DNA from: SCGC-AG-212-J23 sp036406675
Lineage (GTDB): Bacteria > Pseudomonadota > Gammaproteobacteria > Burkholderiales > SG8-39
Assembly: GCA_036406675.1 (NCBI GenBank)
Contig: DASXAO010000024.1
Coordinates: 1 to 13,047 of the forward strand
Direction of reading: 5' to 3'
DNA length: 13,047 nt
Shown: positions 1 to 7,003 of the stretch, one piece after another
How the letters are laid out: each line of letters starts with the position of its first letter
Position numbering within the stretch: position 1 is the first letter of the stretch
Position numbers and translations under genes: made by a program
The notes under the pieces: generated by a model
The model's input: the letters and a program-made list of their open reading frames with translations, nothing else
Database searches by the model: none
What the model was told of the DNA's origin: nothing

Positions 1-566
1 GCCGTGCACCAGGAGCTGCAGCCCTCGCCGACCGTGGCGGTTTCGTCGGCGCTCCACTCGCCCATCGTGAAGCTGTTCGAGACCACGCGCGTGCCCGGCC
101 TCATGCCGAGGATCTTCGGCCGCAGCTTGATGTTGATGTCAGGAAGCAGAAACATGGTGATGACCGTCGCCTGCGAGAAATCGGTCTTGAAGAGATCGGC
201 CTGCTGGAAGTTCGCCTTCCCGGTCACGCCTTCCTTCGCCGCGTTCCTCTTGGAGAGCTCCACCATGTCGGGGTTGTACTCGATGCCGTACGCGCGCGCG
301 CCGCGCTTGGCCGCGGTGATCACGGTGCGGCCGTCGCCGGAGCCGAGGTCGTACACGGTGTCGTTCGGCGTCACTTTCGCCATGTCGAGCATCTTGTTGA
401 CGAGCGCCTGCGGCGTCGGCACCCAGACCACGTCCTTGCCGGCCTGGCCGACGGTCGGCTCGAAGGTCGAGCCGGATTGGGTCTGCGTCTGCGCCACGGA
501 GCAGGCGCTTGCGCCGGCGATGAGCGATGCGAGCGCGACCTCTCGCACGTACCTGAATGCGGTCAT
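1..566 (-). CDS. Class I SAM-dependent methyltransferase with N-terminal signal peptide (3' end cut by window)
   Basis: The 188 visible residues start at ATG 566-564, preceded by a good Shine-Dalgarno (GAGGAG). Residues about 1-25 look like an export signal: a basic start, a hydrophobic ALASLIAGASA stretch, then a polar Q/T-rich segment. Cys22 could suggest a lipoprotein, but the lipobox is poor because position -3 is Ala. The mature part has a Rossmann methyltransferase core: motif I DLGSGDGR (73-80), an acidic residue at the end of strand 2 (GIEYNPD, 94-100), and a QQADLF motif (121-126). It resembles the small secreted-looking methyltransferases common in betaproteobacteria. The substrate is unknown. 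The oddity is that SAM is a cytoplasmic cofactor, so export would be hard to reconcile with catalysis. The gene is divergent from the ABC operon, and only the C-terminal end is missing. Confidence 0.85.
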   Translation of the reverse strand, partial: MTAFRYVREVALASLIAGASACSVAQTQTQSGSTFEPTVGQAGKDVVWVPTPQALVNKMLDMAKVTPNDTVYDLGSGDGRTVITAAKRGARAYGIEYNPDMVELSKRNAAKEGVTGKANFQQADLFKTDFSQATVITMFLLPDINIKLRPKILGMRPGTRVVSNSFTMGEWSADETATVGEGCSSWCT

Positions 567-712
567 TCGTTTCTCCTCGAGAGCCGTAGGGGGATGGGAT
601 GAGAAGGAAAAACTGTAACGCAAAATCGCGCCGCCCGATGCCTCGCCGGCCTGCAGCGCGGCGTTTTTGCGCGATAATCCGCCCCCTTGAACCGCTAGAG
701 CACCCAGGTCTG
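567..712. promoter_or_regulatory. Divergent intergenic region between methyltransferase and ABC operon, with candidate plus-strand -10
   Basis: This 146-bp spacer must hold promoters for both directions. GATAAT (673-678) is a good match to a sigma70 -10 box and would place a start near 685, giving a leader of roughly 28 nt before the ATPase ATG. No convincing -35 sits 16-18 bp upstream. An inverted repeat, CGCAAAA (619-625) with TTTTGCG (665-671), flanks the presumed promoter with 39 bp between arms and could be an operator or chance. AGGT (706-709) is a short, close ribosome-binding site for the gene at 713. No minus-strand promoter could be singled out. Confidence 0.35.
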
Positions 713-1636
713 ATGATCAGGATCGACAACCTCGTAAAGTCCTTCGGGGCGAAACGGGCGGTCGACGGTATTTCATTTACCGTCGAGCGCGGCGAGGTGC
801 TCGGCTTCCTCGGCCCGAACGGGGCCGGCAAGTCGACCACCATGCGGATGATCACCGGCTTCATGCCGCCCACCGAGGGGAGCATCGCCGTCGGCGGCTT
901 CGACGTCGCCGAGTCCCCCCTGGAAGCAAAGCGCCTCATCGGCTACCTGCCCGAGAACGCCGCGGCCTACCCCGACATGACGGTCGAGGGCTTCCTCAAC
1001 TTCGCGGCCGAGCTGCGCGGGCTCTCCGGAGCCGCGCGCAGGAAAGGGCTGCACCACGTGATCGAGCGCTGCTTCCTCGACTCGGTGCTGCACCAGTCGA
1101 TCGATACCCTGTCGAAGGGCTACAAGCACCGCACCTGCCTCGCGCAGGCGCTGATCCACGATCCGGACGTGCTCATCATGGACGAGCCCACCGACGGCCT
1201 CGACCCGAACCAGAAGCACGAGGTGCGCAACCTCATCCGCGAGCTCGGCCGCAACAACAAGGCGATCGTGTTCTCCACCCACATCCTGGAGGAGGTCGAC
1301 GCGGCCTGCACGCGGGCGATCATCATCGACCGCGGCCGGATCGTCGCGAATGGCACCCCCGAGGAGCTGCGCGCCATGTCCGAGGTGGCCGGCGCCGTCA
1401 CGCTGCAGGCGCGCGGCGCGACCGCCGAGCGCCTGTCCGAGCTCGGCCGGGTCGAGAAGCTGAACGGCGCCTTCCGCATCTACCCGAAAGACAAGTCGCG
1501 GCAGGCGCAGCTTGCGCAGGAGGTGGTCGAGATGGTGAACCTCCACGGCTGGAAGGTGGAAGGGATGTTCAGCGAGCGCGGCGAGCTCGACGAGGTGTTC
1601 CGGCGCATCACGCTCCCGGACACGGCAAAGAAATGA
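713..1636 (+). CDS. ABC transporter ATP-binding protein, GldA/ABC-2 type
   Basis: This 307-residue ATPase is the nucleotide-binding subunit of an ABC-2 type (Gld-like) transporter and would act on the cytoplasmic face of the inner membrane. Motifs in order: Walker A GPNGAGKST (34-42), a Q-loop of the YLPEN type with Glu in place of Gln (78-82), the signature LSKGYKHR (133-140) instead of LSGGQ, Walker B VLIMDEP (153-159), D-loop GLDP (162-165) and H-loop His190. YLPE and SKGY variants are normal for this subfamily. The C-terminal 80 or so residues form an accessory region ending in ERGELDEVFRRIT. ATG 713 was chosen over the upstream ATG at 599 because homology begins at MIRIDNLVKSFG and 599 lies in the divergent promoter region. 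It is the first gene of the four-gene operon. Confidence 0.93.
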   Translation: MIRIDNLVKSFGAKRAVDGISFTVERGEVLGFLGPNGAGKSTTMRMITGFMPPTEGSIAVGGFDVAESPLEAKRLIGYLPENAAAYPDMTVEGFLNFAAELRGLSGAARRKGLHHVIERCFLDSVLHQSIDTLSKGYKHRTCLAQALIHDPDVLIMDEPTDGLDPNQKHEVRNLIRELGRNNKAIVFSTHILEEVDAACTRAIIIDRGRIVANGTPEELRAMSEVAGAVTLQARGATAERLSELGRVEKLNGAFRIYPKDKSRQAQLAQEVVEMVNLHGWKVEGMFSERGELDEVFRRITLPDTAKK

Positions 1637-1650
1637 ACGGGCAAACAACA

Positions 1651-1675
1651 AATCAGGGACAGACCACGTTTTTCT
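1651..1675. repeat. Possible dispersed-repeat remnant between ATPase and permease genes
   Basis: The 55-bp gap between the ATPase stop and the permease start is unusually long for this operon, whose other junctions are +1 and -4 nt. It is also AT-richer than its surroundings. It contains GGGACAGACCACG (1656-1668) followed by a T-run. From memory, this resembles short repeats scattered in many proteobacterial genomes near REP-type or transposase-associated elements. I cannot count copies from a single window, so the repeat status is an inference. Confidence 0.3.
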
Positions 1676-1691
1676 CGGGTTCGGAAACAGC

Positions 1692-2426
1692 ATGAGAATC
1701 GTCTGGACCATCGTCAAACGCGAGCTGGTGAGCTACTTCAGCTCGCCGGTGGCCTACGTGTTCCTGGTGATCTTCCTGCTCCTCACCGGCTTCTTCACCT
1801 TTACCGCGGGCAACTTCTTCGAGCGCGGCGAGGCGAGCCTCGCCGCCTTCTTCGGCTGGCATCCGTGGCTGTACCTCGTGCTGGTGCCGGCGGTCGGCAT
1901 GCGCCTGTGGGCCGAAGAGCGCCGCTCCGGGACCCTCGAGCTCCTGCTCACCATGCCGGTGGCGCCCTGGCAGGCGATCGTCGCCAAGTTCCTCGCCTCC
2001 TGGATCTTCATCGGCGTGGCGCTCGCGCTGACCTTCCCGGCGGTCATCACCGTGAACGTCCTCGGCGATCCGGACAACGGCATGATCGTCGCCGGCTACC
2101 TCGGCAGCTTCTTCCTCGCCGGCGCCTACCTCGCCCTCACCTGCATGACCTCGGCGATGACGCGCAACCAGGTGGTGGCCTTCATCCTCTCGGTGGTGCT
2201 GTGCCTGTTCCTGATCCTCGCCGGCTTCAACCCGGTGACCGACCTCCTCGCGCGCTGGGCGAACCCCGCCGTGGTCGACACCGTGGCGGCGTTCTCCGTG
2301 GTCACGCACTTCGACGGCTTCCAGCGCGGCGTGATCGATCTGCGCGACCTGGTGTTCTTCCTGTCCGTCATCGGCTTCGCGCTGTTCGCCACCGGCGTGA
2401 TCATCCGCGGACACCGAGCGGGTTGA
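1692..2426 (+). CDS. ABC-2 type permease, GldF-like
   Basis: This 244-residue integral membrane protein is the channel subunit partnering the upstream ATPase. Six hydrophobic segments are visible at about 18-38, 57-73, 101-123, 136-155, 161-181 and 218-238. The motif WAEERRSGTLELLLTMPV (73-90), between segments 2 and 3, is the typical ABC-2 cytoplasmic coupling signature. The N-terminus (RELVSYFSSPVAYVF) is the usual start of GldF-type permeases, which supports ATG 1692 even though TTCGGAAACAGC just upstream offers almost no Shine-Dalgarno. Length is normal for the family. The stop is followed after one base by the GldG-like gene. The substrate cannot be read from sequence. Confidence 0.92.
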   Translation: MRIVWTIVKRELVSYFSSPVAYVFLVIFLLLTGFFTFTAGNFFERGEASLAAFFGWHPWLYLVLVPAVGMRLWAEERRSGTLELLLTMPVAPWQAIVAKFLASWIFIGVALALTFPAVITVNVLGDPDNGMIVAGYLGSFFLAGAYLALTCMTSAMTRNQVVAFILSVVLCLFLILAGFNPVTDLLARWANPAVVDTVAAFSVVTHFDGFQRGVIDLRDLVFFLSVIGFALFATGVIIRGHRAG

Positions 2427-2427
2427 C

Positions 2428-4275
2428 ATGAAACTGAAGAAATACGAGCCACTGATCTATTCGGCGATCGGCCTCCTGGCGCTGATCCTCATCCTGGTCG
2501 CCGTGAACTTCCTGGTCTCGCGCGTCCCGGCGCGCGTCGACCTCACCGACGGCGACCTCTACACGCTTTCCCCCGGCACGAAGAAGATCCTGCGCGGGCT
2601 GCAGTCGCCGGTGAAGATCAAGCTCTACGTTTCGCAGGGCGAAGGCGTGCCGGTGCCGCTGCGCGGCTTCGCGCAGCGCGTGGAGGACACGGTGCGCGAG
2701 TTCAAGCAGGTCGCGGGCTCCAACCTGATCGTCGAGCGCTACAACCCGAAGCCCGATTCGGAGGAAGAGGACGCCGCGCAGCTCGACGGCATCGAGCCGC
2801 AGCAGCTCTTTACCGGGGAGCAGTTCTACCTCGGCATCGCGGTGAGCCAGCTCGATCGCAAGCAGGCGATCCCCGCGGTGTCGCCGCAGCGCGAGCGCCT
2901 GCTCGAGTACGACCTCATCCGCGCCATCGCGCGCGTGGGCAATCCGGAGCGGCCCAAGATCGGCCTGATGGCGGGGCTGCCGGTGCTGGGGGAGAAATTC
3001 AACCCGTTCACGCGCCAGAGCTCCGAGCCGTGGGTGCTCGCGAACGAGCTCAAGCGCGAGTTCGACGTGAAGGAAGTGCCGCTCGGCGCGAAGGAGATCG
3101 ACAAGGACATCAACGTCCTGCTGCTCATCCATCCGCGCGACGCGCAGCCGCAGACCGAATACGCCCTCGATCAGTTCGTGCTGCGCGGCGGCAAGCTCAT
3201 CGCCTTCGTCGACCCCTACGCGTACTTCGATCAGAACCCGACCATGCCGGGCGTTCCGCCGGAGCCCTCGAGCTCCACGCTGCCGACGCTCTTCAAGGCC
3301 TGGGGCCTGACCATGGACCCGGGCAAGGTGGTGAGCGACGTCGTGTTCGGCTCCGGCGGGGGGCAGCGCTACACCCCCACGGTGCTCTCGCTCAACCGCA
3401 CCGCGTTCAGCCGCGACGACATCGTCACCGGCCAGATCGAGACCCTGCTCTATGCCTTCGGCGGCGCTTTCGAGGTCAAGCCCCAGGAAGGCATCAAGGT
3501 CACCGAGCTCGTCAAGAGCTCGCCGAATTCCATGCTGGTGGACAACGCGAACGCCACCAAGTCCGGCGACGAGGCGACCAAGGCGTTCAAGCCCTCGGGC
3601 AAGGCGATGCCGCTCGCAGTGCGGCTCACCGGCAAGTTCAAGACCGCGTTCCCGGACGGATTGAAGGAGGGCGACAAGCCGGTGCCGAACACGCCGGCAT
3701 TGAGGGAGTCGACCAACGAAAACTCCGTCATCCTGGTCGCGGACGTCGATCTCCTCGCCGACGGCGCGGCGGTCGACGTCCAGGACGTGTTCGGCCGCAA
3801 GGTCGTGGTGCCGTCCAACGGCAACCTCGCCTTCGCCATGGGCATGGTGGAGCAGTTCGCCGCGGGCGACGAGTTCATCTCGCTGCGCAGCCGCGCCGGC
3901 GCGTTCCGGCCGCTCACCGTGGTGCGCGAGCTCGAGGCCGAGGCGCAGAAGCAGTATTTCGGCAAGATCCAGGCGCTCGAGGACGAGGTGCAGAAGACCA
4001 CCGCGAAGCTGCAGGAGCTGCAGAAGTCGCAGGGGCCCGCGGGCAAATCGGGGCAGATCCTCTCTCCCGAGCAGCAGGCCGAGCTCGAGCGCTTCCGCAA
4101 GACCGTCGCCGAGGCGCGGCTGCAGCTCAAGGAAGTGCGCAAGAACCTGCGCCAGGACGCCGAGAGCCTGGTGTTCTGGACCAAGGTCGCGAACATCGTG
4201 GCGATGCCGCTCCTCGTCGCGCTGATCGGCCTGCTCGTCGCGTTCGTCGGCGGAAGGAGAAGGAAAGCCGTATGA
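2428..4275 (+). CDS. GldG-like ABC auxiliary protein with large periplasmic domain
   Basis: This 615-residue protein belongs to the GldG / ABC-type uncharacterised transport system family (ABC_transp_aux-like). A short basic N-terminus leads into one membrane segment (about 10-30), then the characteristic DLTDGDLYTLSPGTK (38-52) that opens the extracytoplasmic domain. Residues 498-575 or so are rich in Glu, Lys, Gln and Leu and look like a coiled coil, interrupted by a Gly/Pro linker (QGPAGKSG). A second membrane segment (about 587-607) precedes the basic tail GGRRRKAV. Both termini are therefore probably cytoplasmic and the bulk periplasmic. In gliding Bacteroidota, GldG works with GldA and GldF. 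Here it presumably couples the permease to a periplasmic or envelope process. It overlaps the next gene by four bases (ATGA). Confidence 0.9.
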   Translation: MKLKKYEPLIYSAIGLLALILILVAVNFLVSRVPARVDLTDGDLYTLSPGTKKILRGLQSPVKIKLYVSQGEGVPVPLRGFAQRVEDTVREFKQVAGSNLIVERYNPKPDSEEEDAAQLDGIEPQQLFTGEQFYLGIAVSQLDRKQAIPAVSPQRERLLEYDLIRAIARVGNPERPKIGLMAGLPVLGEKFNPFTRQSSEPWVLANELKREFDVKEVPLGAKEIDKDINVLLLIHPRDAQPQTEYALDQFVLRGGKLIAFVDPYAYFDQNPTMPGVPPEPSSSTLPTLFKAWGLTMDPGKVVSDVVFGSGGGQRYTPTVLSLNRTAFSRDDIVTGQIETLLYAFGGAFEVKPQEGIKVTELVKSSPNSMLVDNANATKSGDEATKAFKPSGKAMPLAVRLTGKFKTAFPDGLKEGDKPVPNTPALRESTNENSVILVADVDLLADGAAVDVQDVFGRKVVVPSNGNLAFAMGMVEQFAAGDEFISLRSRAGAFRPLTVVRELEAEAQKQYFGKIQALEDEVQKTTAKLQELQKSQGPAGKSGQILSPEQQAELERFRKTVAEARLQLKEVRKNLRQDAESLVFWTKVANIVAMPLLVALIGLLVAFVGGRRRKAV

Positions 4276-5327
4276 ACGCCCGGCTCACCGCGATCCTCGT
4301 CGTCCTGCTGGTGGTCCTCGGCGGCGGCGCGCTGCTTTACCAGTACCAGGAGGCGAGCCAGCGGCCCGCGAACAGCGACACGCTGGGGCGGGTGCTCCTC
4401 AAGGACCTCAAGGCCGCCGAGGTCGCCTCGATCCGGATCGTCGAGCCCAAGGCGACGCTCACGGTGCGGCAGAAGGACGAGCGCTGGGTCCTCGCCGAGC
4501 GCGGGGACTTTCCGGCCGACGTGGCGAAAGTGCGCGACTTCGTGGTGCAGGCGCTCTCGCTCAAGGTCGGGCAGAGCGAGCCGATCGGCGACAAGGACCG
4601 CGCCCGGCTCAACCTCGACGAGAGCGGGACGCAGGTGGAATTCGCCGGCGCCGACGGCAAGCCGCTCTCCAAGCTCGTCGTCGGCAAGAAGTACTTCAAG
4701 CGCGAGGTCGACAATCCCGACAAGGCGCGCGCCGACGGCCGCTTCGTCGCCCTGCCAGGCGAGCCGAAGATGGTCTACATCGTGTCCGATCCGCTCGCGC
4801 AGGCGACCACCCGAAGCTCGGAGTGGATCGACAAGACCTCGTTCAAGGTCGAGAAAGTGAAGACCCTCGAGGTGCGCTATCCCGACGGCGGCGGCTACCG
4901 CATCGAGCGCGACGGCGACAACGCCGACTGGCGCCTCGCCGGGGCGCGGCCCGACGAGAAGCTCGAGGTCACCAAGGCGAACGCGGCGTCGTATTCGCTC
5001 GGGCTGCTGGAGCTCGCCGACGTGGCGCCGCAGGGCACGAAGCTCGAGCAGCCGGCGTCGATCCAGGCGTCCACCTTCGACGGCCTCAGCTACGCCATTC
5101 GGGTGGGCCAGCTCCAGGGCGACAACTATCCGGTCAGCTTCAGCTCTTCCGGCACGCTCCGCAAGGACGACAAGGATGCGGAGCGGATCAAGAAGATCGA
5201 GGAGCGCCTGCCGCGCGAGAAGCTGCTTTCCAACTACGTGCTGCTCGTCCCCAAGTCCAAGCTCGAGGACACGCTGAAGAAGCGCGCCGACATGCTCGAG
5301 AAGAAGGACGACGCGAAGAAGAAGTAG
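4272..5327 (+). CDS. DUF4340-type membrane-anchored protein of the Gld-like operon
   Basis: This 351-residue protein starts at ATG 4272 inside the stop of the GldG-like gene, with an AAGGA ribosome-binding site just upstream. The same frame is open for over 1.2 kb further upstream, but that is antisense-free overprinting of the GldG gene caused by high GC. Residues about 5-24 form one hydrophobic anchor or uncleaved signal, and the rest is hydrophilic and presumably periplasmic. The body has repeated strand-like units such as VRQKDERWVLAERGDFPAD and DWRLAGARPDE, typical of DUF4340 proteins, which regularly follow GldG-like genes. The C-terminus is very Lys-rich (LKKRADMLEKKDDAKKK). Its molecular function is unknown. 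Context suggests an accessory subunit of the same complex. Confidence 0.85.
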   Translation: MNARLTAILVVLLVVLGGGALLYQYQEASQRPANSDTLGRVLLKDLKAAEVASIRIVEPKATLTVRQKDERWVLAERGDFPADVAKVRDFVVQALSLKVGQSEPIGDKDRARLNLDESGTQVEFAGADGKPLSKLVVGKKYFKREVDNPDKARADGRFVALPGEPKMVYIVSDPLAQATTRSSEWIDKTSFKVEKVKTLEVRYPDGGGYRIERDGDNADWRLAGARPDEKLEVTKANAASYSLGLLELADVAPQGTKLEQPASIQASTFDGLSYAIRVGQLQGDNYPVSFSSSGTLRKDDKDAERIKKIEERLPREKLLSNYVLLVPKSKLEDTLKKRADMLEKKDDAKKK

Positions 5328-5335
5328 GAAGCAGA

Positions 5336-5361
5336 ACGGGCCCGGGGTTCCCCGGGCCCGT
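5336..5361. terminator. Perfect 12-bp inverted repeat between convergent genes, likely bidirectional terminator
   Basis: ACGGGCCCGGGG (5336-5347) is followed by TT and then its exact reverse complement (5350-5361). The stem lies 9 bp after the DUF4340 stop and 23 bp after the end of the converging MHYT gene, the expected place for a shared terminator. There is no U-tract on either side, so intrinsic termination would be non-canonical. An RNA 3'-end stabilising or Rho-assisted role is also possible. Confidence 0.6.
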
Positions 5362-5383
5362 CAACGATCGCTGCAGGAATCGG

Positions 5384-6121
5384 CTACAGGTCGGCCATCA
5401 CGGAGCGCTGCGACTTCCACGCGCTGAACGCGAGCAGAAGCACCAGCACGACCGCGGAAACGATGAATACGGACTGGCCCAGGGTCGCCGGCGGCAGCGA
5501 AATTCCGCTCATCGTCGGTTCCGCGGCCGGTGTCATCTTCACCGCGTACATGCCGGTGTAGTGCATGCCGCAGACCGCGACGCCCATGACGAGCGCGCTG
5601 CCGAAGCGCTGCAGGTTGCCGCGCAGGTTGAACGCGAGCCACAGCGCCACGGTGGCGGCCACGACCGCGATTACGAGCGAGCCGTAGAAGAGCGTCGGGT
5701 CGTAGTCGATCGTCGCCGGCATGATCATCGCCTTCATCCCGGTGTAGTGCATCAGCGCCACGCCGAGGCCGGTGACTACGCCGGACACGACCAGCTTCCC
5801 GGTGCTCCCCTCGCCGCGGCCGACGACGTACAGGCCGATGGCGGAAGCCAGGATGCCCATCACCAGCGAAGCGAAGGTGAGCGTGGCGTCGTAGGACACC
5901 GGCATTCCCATGTCGGCCGCGTTCATGGCGATGAAGTGCATCGACCAGATGGCGCCGCCGCCGAGCGCGGTTGCCGCGCCGAGGACCCAGCCCAGGGCCG
6001 CCAGCCGGTCGCGCGCCTGCGGAATGGCGATGGCGAGCTGCAGCGCCGTGTAGGAGCCGAGCACCGAGATCACGTAGGACAGCACCACCAGAATCGGTTC
6101 GTAATGAATGCCGTTGTGCAT
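5384..6121 (-). CDS. Standalone MHYT-domain integral membrane sensor protein
   Basis: This 245-residue protein is almost entirely an MHYT domain. The motifs are SMHFIAM (60-66), LMHYTGM (123-129) and GMHYTGM (185-191), each at the end of a membrane helix. Seven hydrophobic segments are visible. The family is predicted to bind copper through the conserved His and Met residues near the outer face of the membrane and to sense a diatomic gas such as O2, CO or NO. That role is a published prediction, not shown here. Most relatives carry GGDEF, EAL or kinase domains. This one stops after the last helix with a short tail (SAWKSQRSVMADL), so any output must come from a partner. The start ATG has an AAGGGGG ribosome-binding site (6134-6128). 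It follows the ACT-V4R gene by 35 nt and is probably co-transcribed with it. Confidence 0.92.
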   Translation of the reverse strand: MHNGIHYEPILVVLSYVISVLGSYTALQLAIAIPQARDRLAALGWVLGAATALGGGAIWSMHFIAMNAADMGMPVSYDATLTFASLVMGILASAIGLYVVGRGEGSTGKLVVSGVVTGLGVALMHYTGMKAMIMPATIDYDPTLFYGSLVIAVVAATVALWLAFNLRGNLQRFGSALVMGVAVCGMHYTGMYAVKMTPAAEPTMSGISLPPATLGQSVFIVSAVVLVLLLAFSAWKSQRSVMADL

Positions 6122-6156
6122 TTGCTACCCCCTTCCCTTTTCCAGGTTGTTTTCGA

Positions 6157-6873
6157 TCAGCTCTCGTAGGCGACCGAGTAGACGCAGTTGGTCTCCCCGT
6201 CCGCCCGACAGCCTTCCTTGTGCACCTTGGTATGCATGCTCAGCGGACCGGCGTCGAGAAAACCCTGCATGAAGCCGGTGACGAAGTCGCAGCAATTGAT
6301 CTCGCCCGCCGCGCTGCAGAACGGGCTCTGCGGAAGCACGATGTGCGTATCCGTCGCCTGGACCGCGCCGAATTTTTCCAGCGCCGGAACCAGGGCGCGG
6401 CGCAGCGCGGCCGGCATGCGCAACGGATTGCCGAACGACCATTCCTTGCGGTAGTTGAAGGCGCCGATTTTCTTGCCCGCCTCGAACAACGCCTGGGCCC
6501 GCCCCTCCAGCCCGAACGCGCCGCCGTATGCCCGTACCAGCGAGACGATGTCGGGGAACTGGCCTGCCATTTCCTTGATGAGCGCGGCGGCCGACTGCGC
6601 GGGTGTCTGCCCCGCCGCCTTGCCGGCAGCGCCATCTCCGTCGAAGGCGACGCTGATCACGGTGAGCCGCGGATCGAGCGCCTTGATCTCGGCGGCCAGC
6701 TTCTCCTTGTCGACTTGCGCGAGACCAAGCCGAATCTTCAGGAGCCGGGCCCCGGAGGGCAGGTCGGAGACCTTCTGTCCCTTTACGGTGTAGCCCTTGC
6801 GCGTCAGGAACACCACAAGCCCTGCGAGCGCGCCGGCCTTGTCGGCACCACCGATCGTAATGACTGTTTCCAT
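6157..6873 (-). CDS. ACT domain plus V4R-like (4-vinyl reductase) domain protein
   Basis: The ORF is open back to a TTG at 6915, but ATG 6873 is preferred because METVITIGGADKAGAL is a clean ACT-domain beginning and GGGGA lies about 8 nt upstream. This gives 238 residues and no membrane segment. Residues 1-80 or so match an ACT fold (GcvR-like: VITIGG, then a loop, then LAGLVVFLTRKGYTV). An Ala/Gly-rich linker (about 80-95) leads to a C-terminal V4R-like domain (about 100-235) with the typical EINCCDFVTGFMQGFL and a closing CRADGETNCVYSV. Cys186, 194, 195, 222 and 230 are candidate metal ligands, as in V4R effector-binding domains of the XylR/DmpR type. It is likely a ligand- or metal-responsive regulator or carrier with no DNA-binding domain. 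It is probably the first gene of a two-gene operon with the MHYT gene. Confidence 0.8.
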   Translation of the reverse strand: METVITIGGADKAGALAGLVVFLTRKGYTVKGQKVSDLPSGARLLKIRLGLAQVDKEKLAAEIKALDPRLTVISVAFDGDGAAGKAAGQTPAQSAAALIKEMAGQFPDIVSLVRAYGGAFGLEGRAQALFEAGKKIGAFNYRKEWSFGNPLRMPAALRRALVPALEKFGAVQATDTHIVLPQSPFCSAAGEINCCDFVTGFMQGFLDAGPLSMHTKVHKEGCRADGETNCVYSVAYES

Positions 6874-6889
6874 GCTTGGTTCCCCGATC

Positions 6890-6907
6890 CCCGGGCCGAT
6901 ACCCGGG
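6890..6907 (-). promoter_or_regulatory. CCCGGG hairpin in the leader of the ACT-V4R gene
   Basis: Two CCCGGG arms (6890-6895 and 6902-6907) are separated by six bases, immediately upstream of the GGGGA ribosome-binding site of the ATG at 6873. A stable stem so close to the initiation region could affect translation. In a high-GC genome a 6-bp GC stem may also be chance. Confidence 0.25.
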
Positions 6908-7003
6908 AGGTCCAAGATGGTGCAGGCGATCTAGCACCCTGTCTTGGCAATTCGTCCTACACTGCCGCAAAAATCACCGCGGGGTACAGTTCCCGACGAC
7001 CAA

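Noticed and set aside
133..141. Loss of the LSGGQ signature as a sign of a dead ABC ATPase (considered for residues 133-140 of the gene at 713)
   Set aside because: LSKGYKHR is the usual variant in ABC-2/GldA-type ATPases, and Walker A, Walker B and the H-loop are intact.
599..712. Upstream ATG at 599 as the ATPase start
   Set aside because: The added 38 residues are basic and unlike the family, and they would cover the promoter-like region and the -10 box.
3030..4271. N-terminal extension of the DUF4340 gene inside the GldG-like gene
   Set aside because: The extension is Arg-rich shadow sequence. The real protein begins at ATG 4272, with a membrane anchor and an AAGGA ribosome-binding site.
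4823..6169. 448-codon plus-strand open frame over the operon end and the MHYT gene
   Set aside because: It crosses the terminator hairpin and is antisense to a clear MHYT gene. The product is Arg/His-rich and featureless.
6874..6915. TTG at 6915 as the start of the ACT-V4R gene
   Set aside because: The extra residues (MDLPGIGPGIGEPS) fall before the ACT fold and include a hairpin-forming stretch. ATG 6873 has a spaced GGGGA site.
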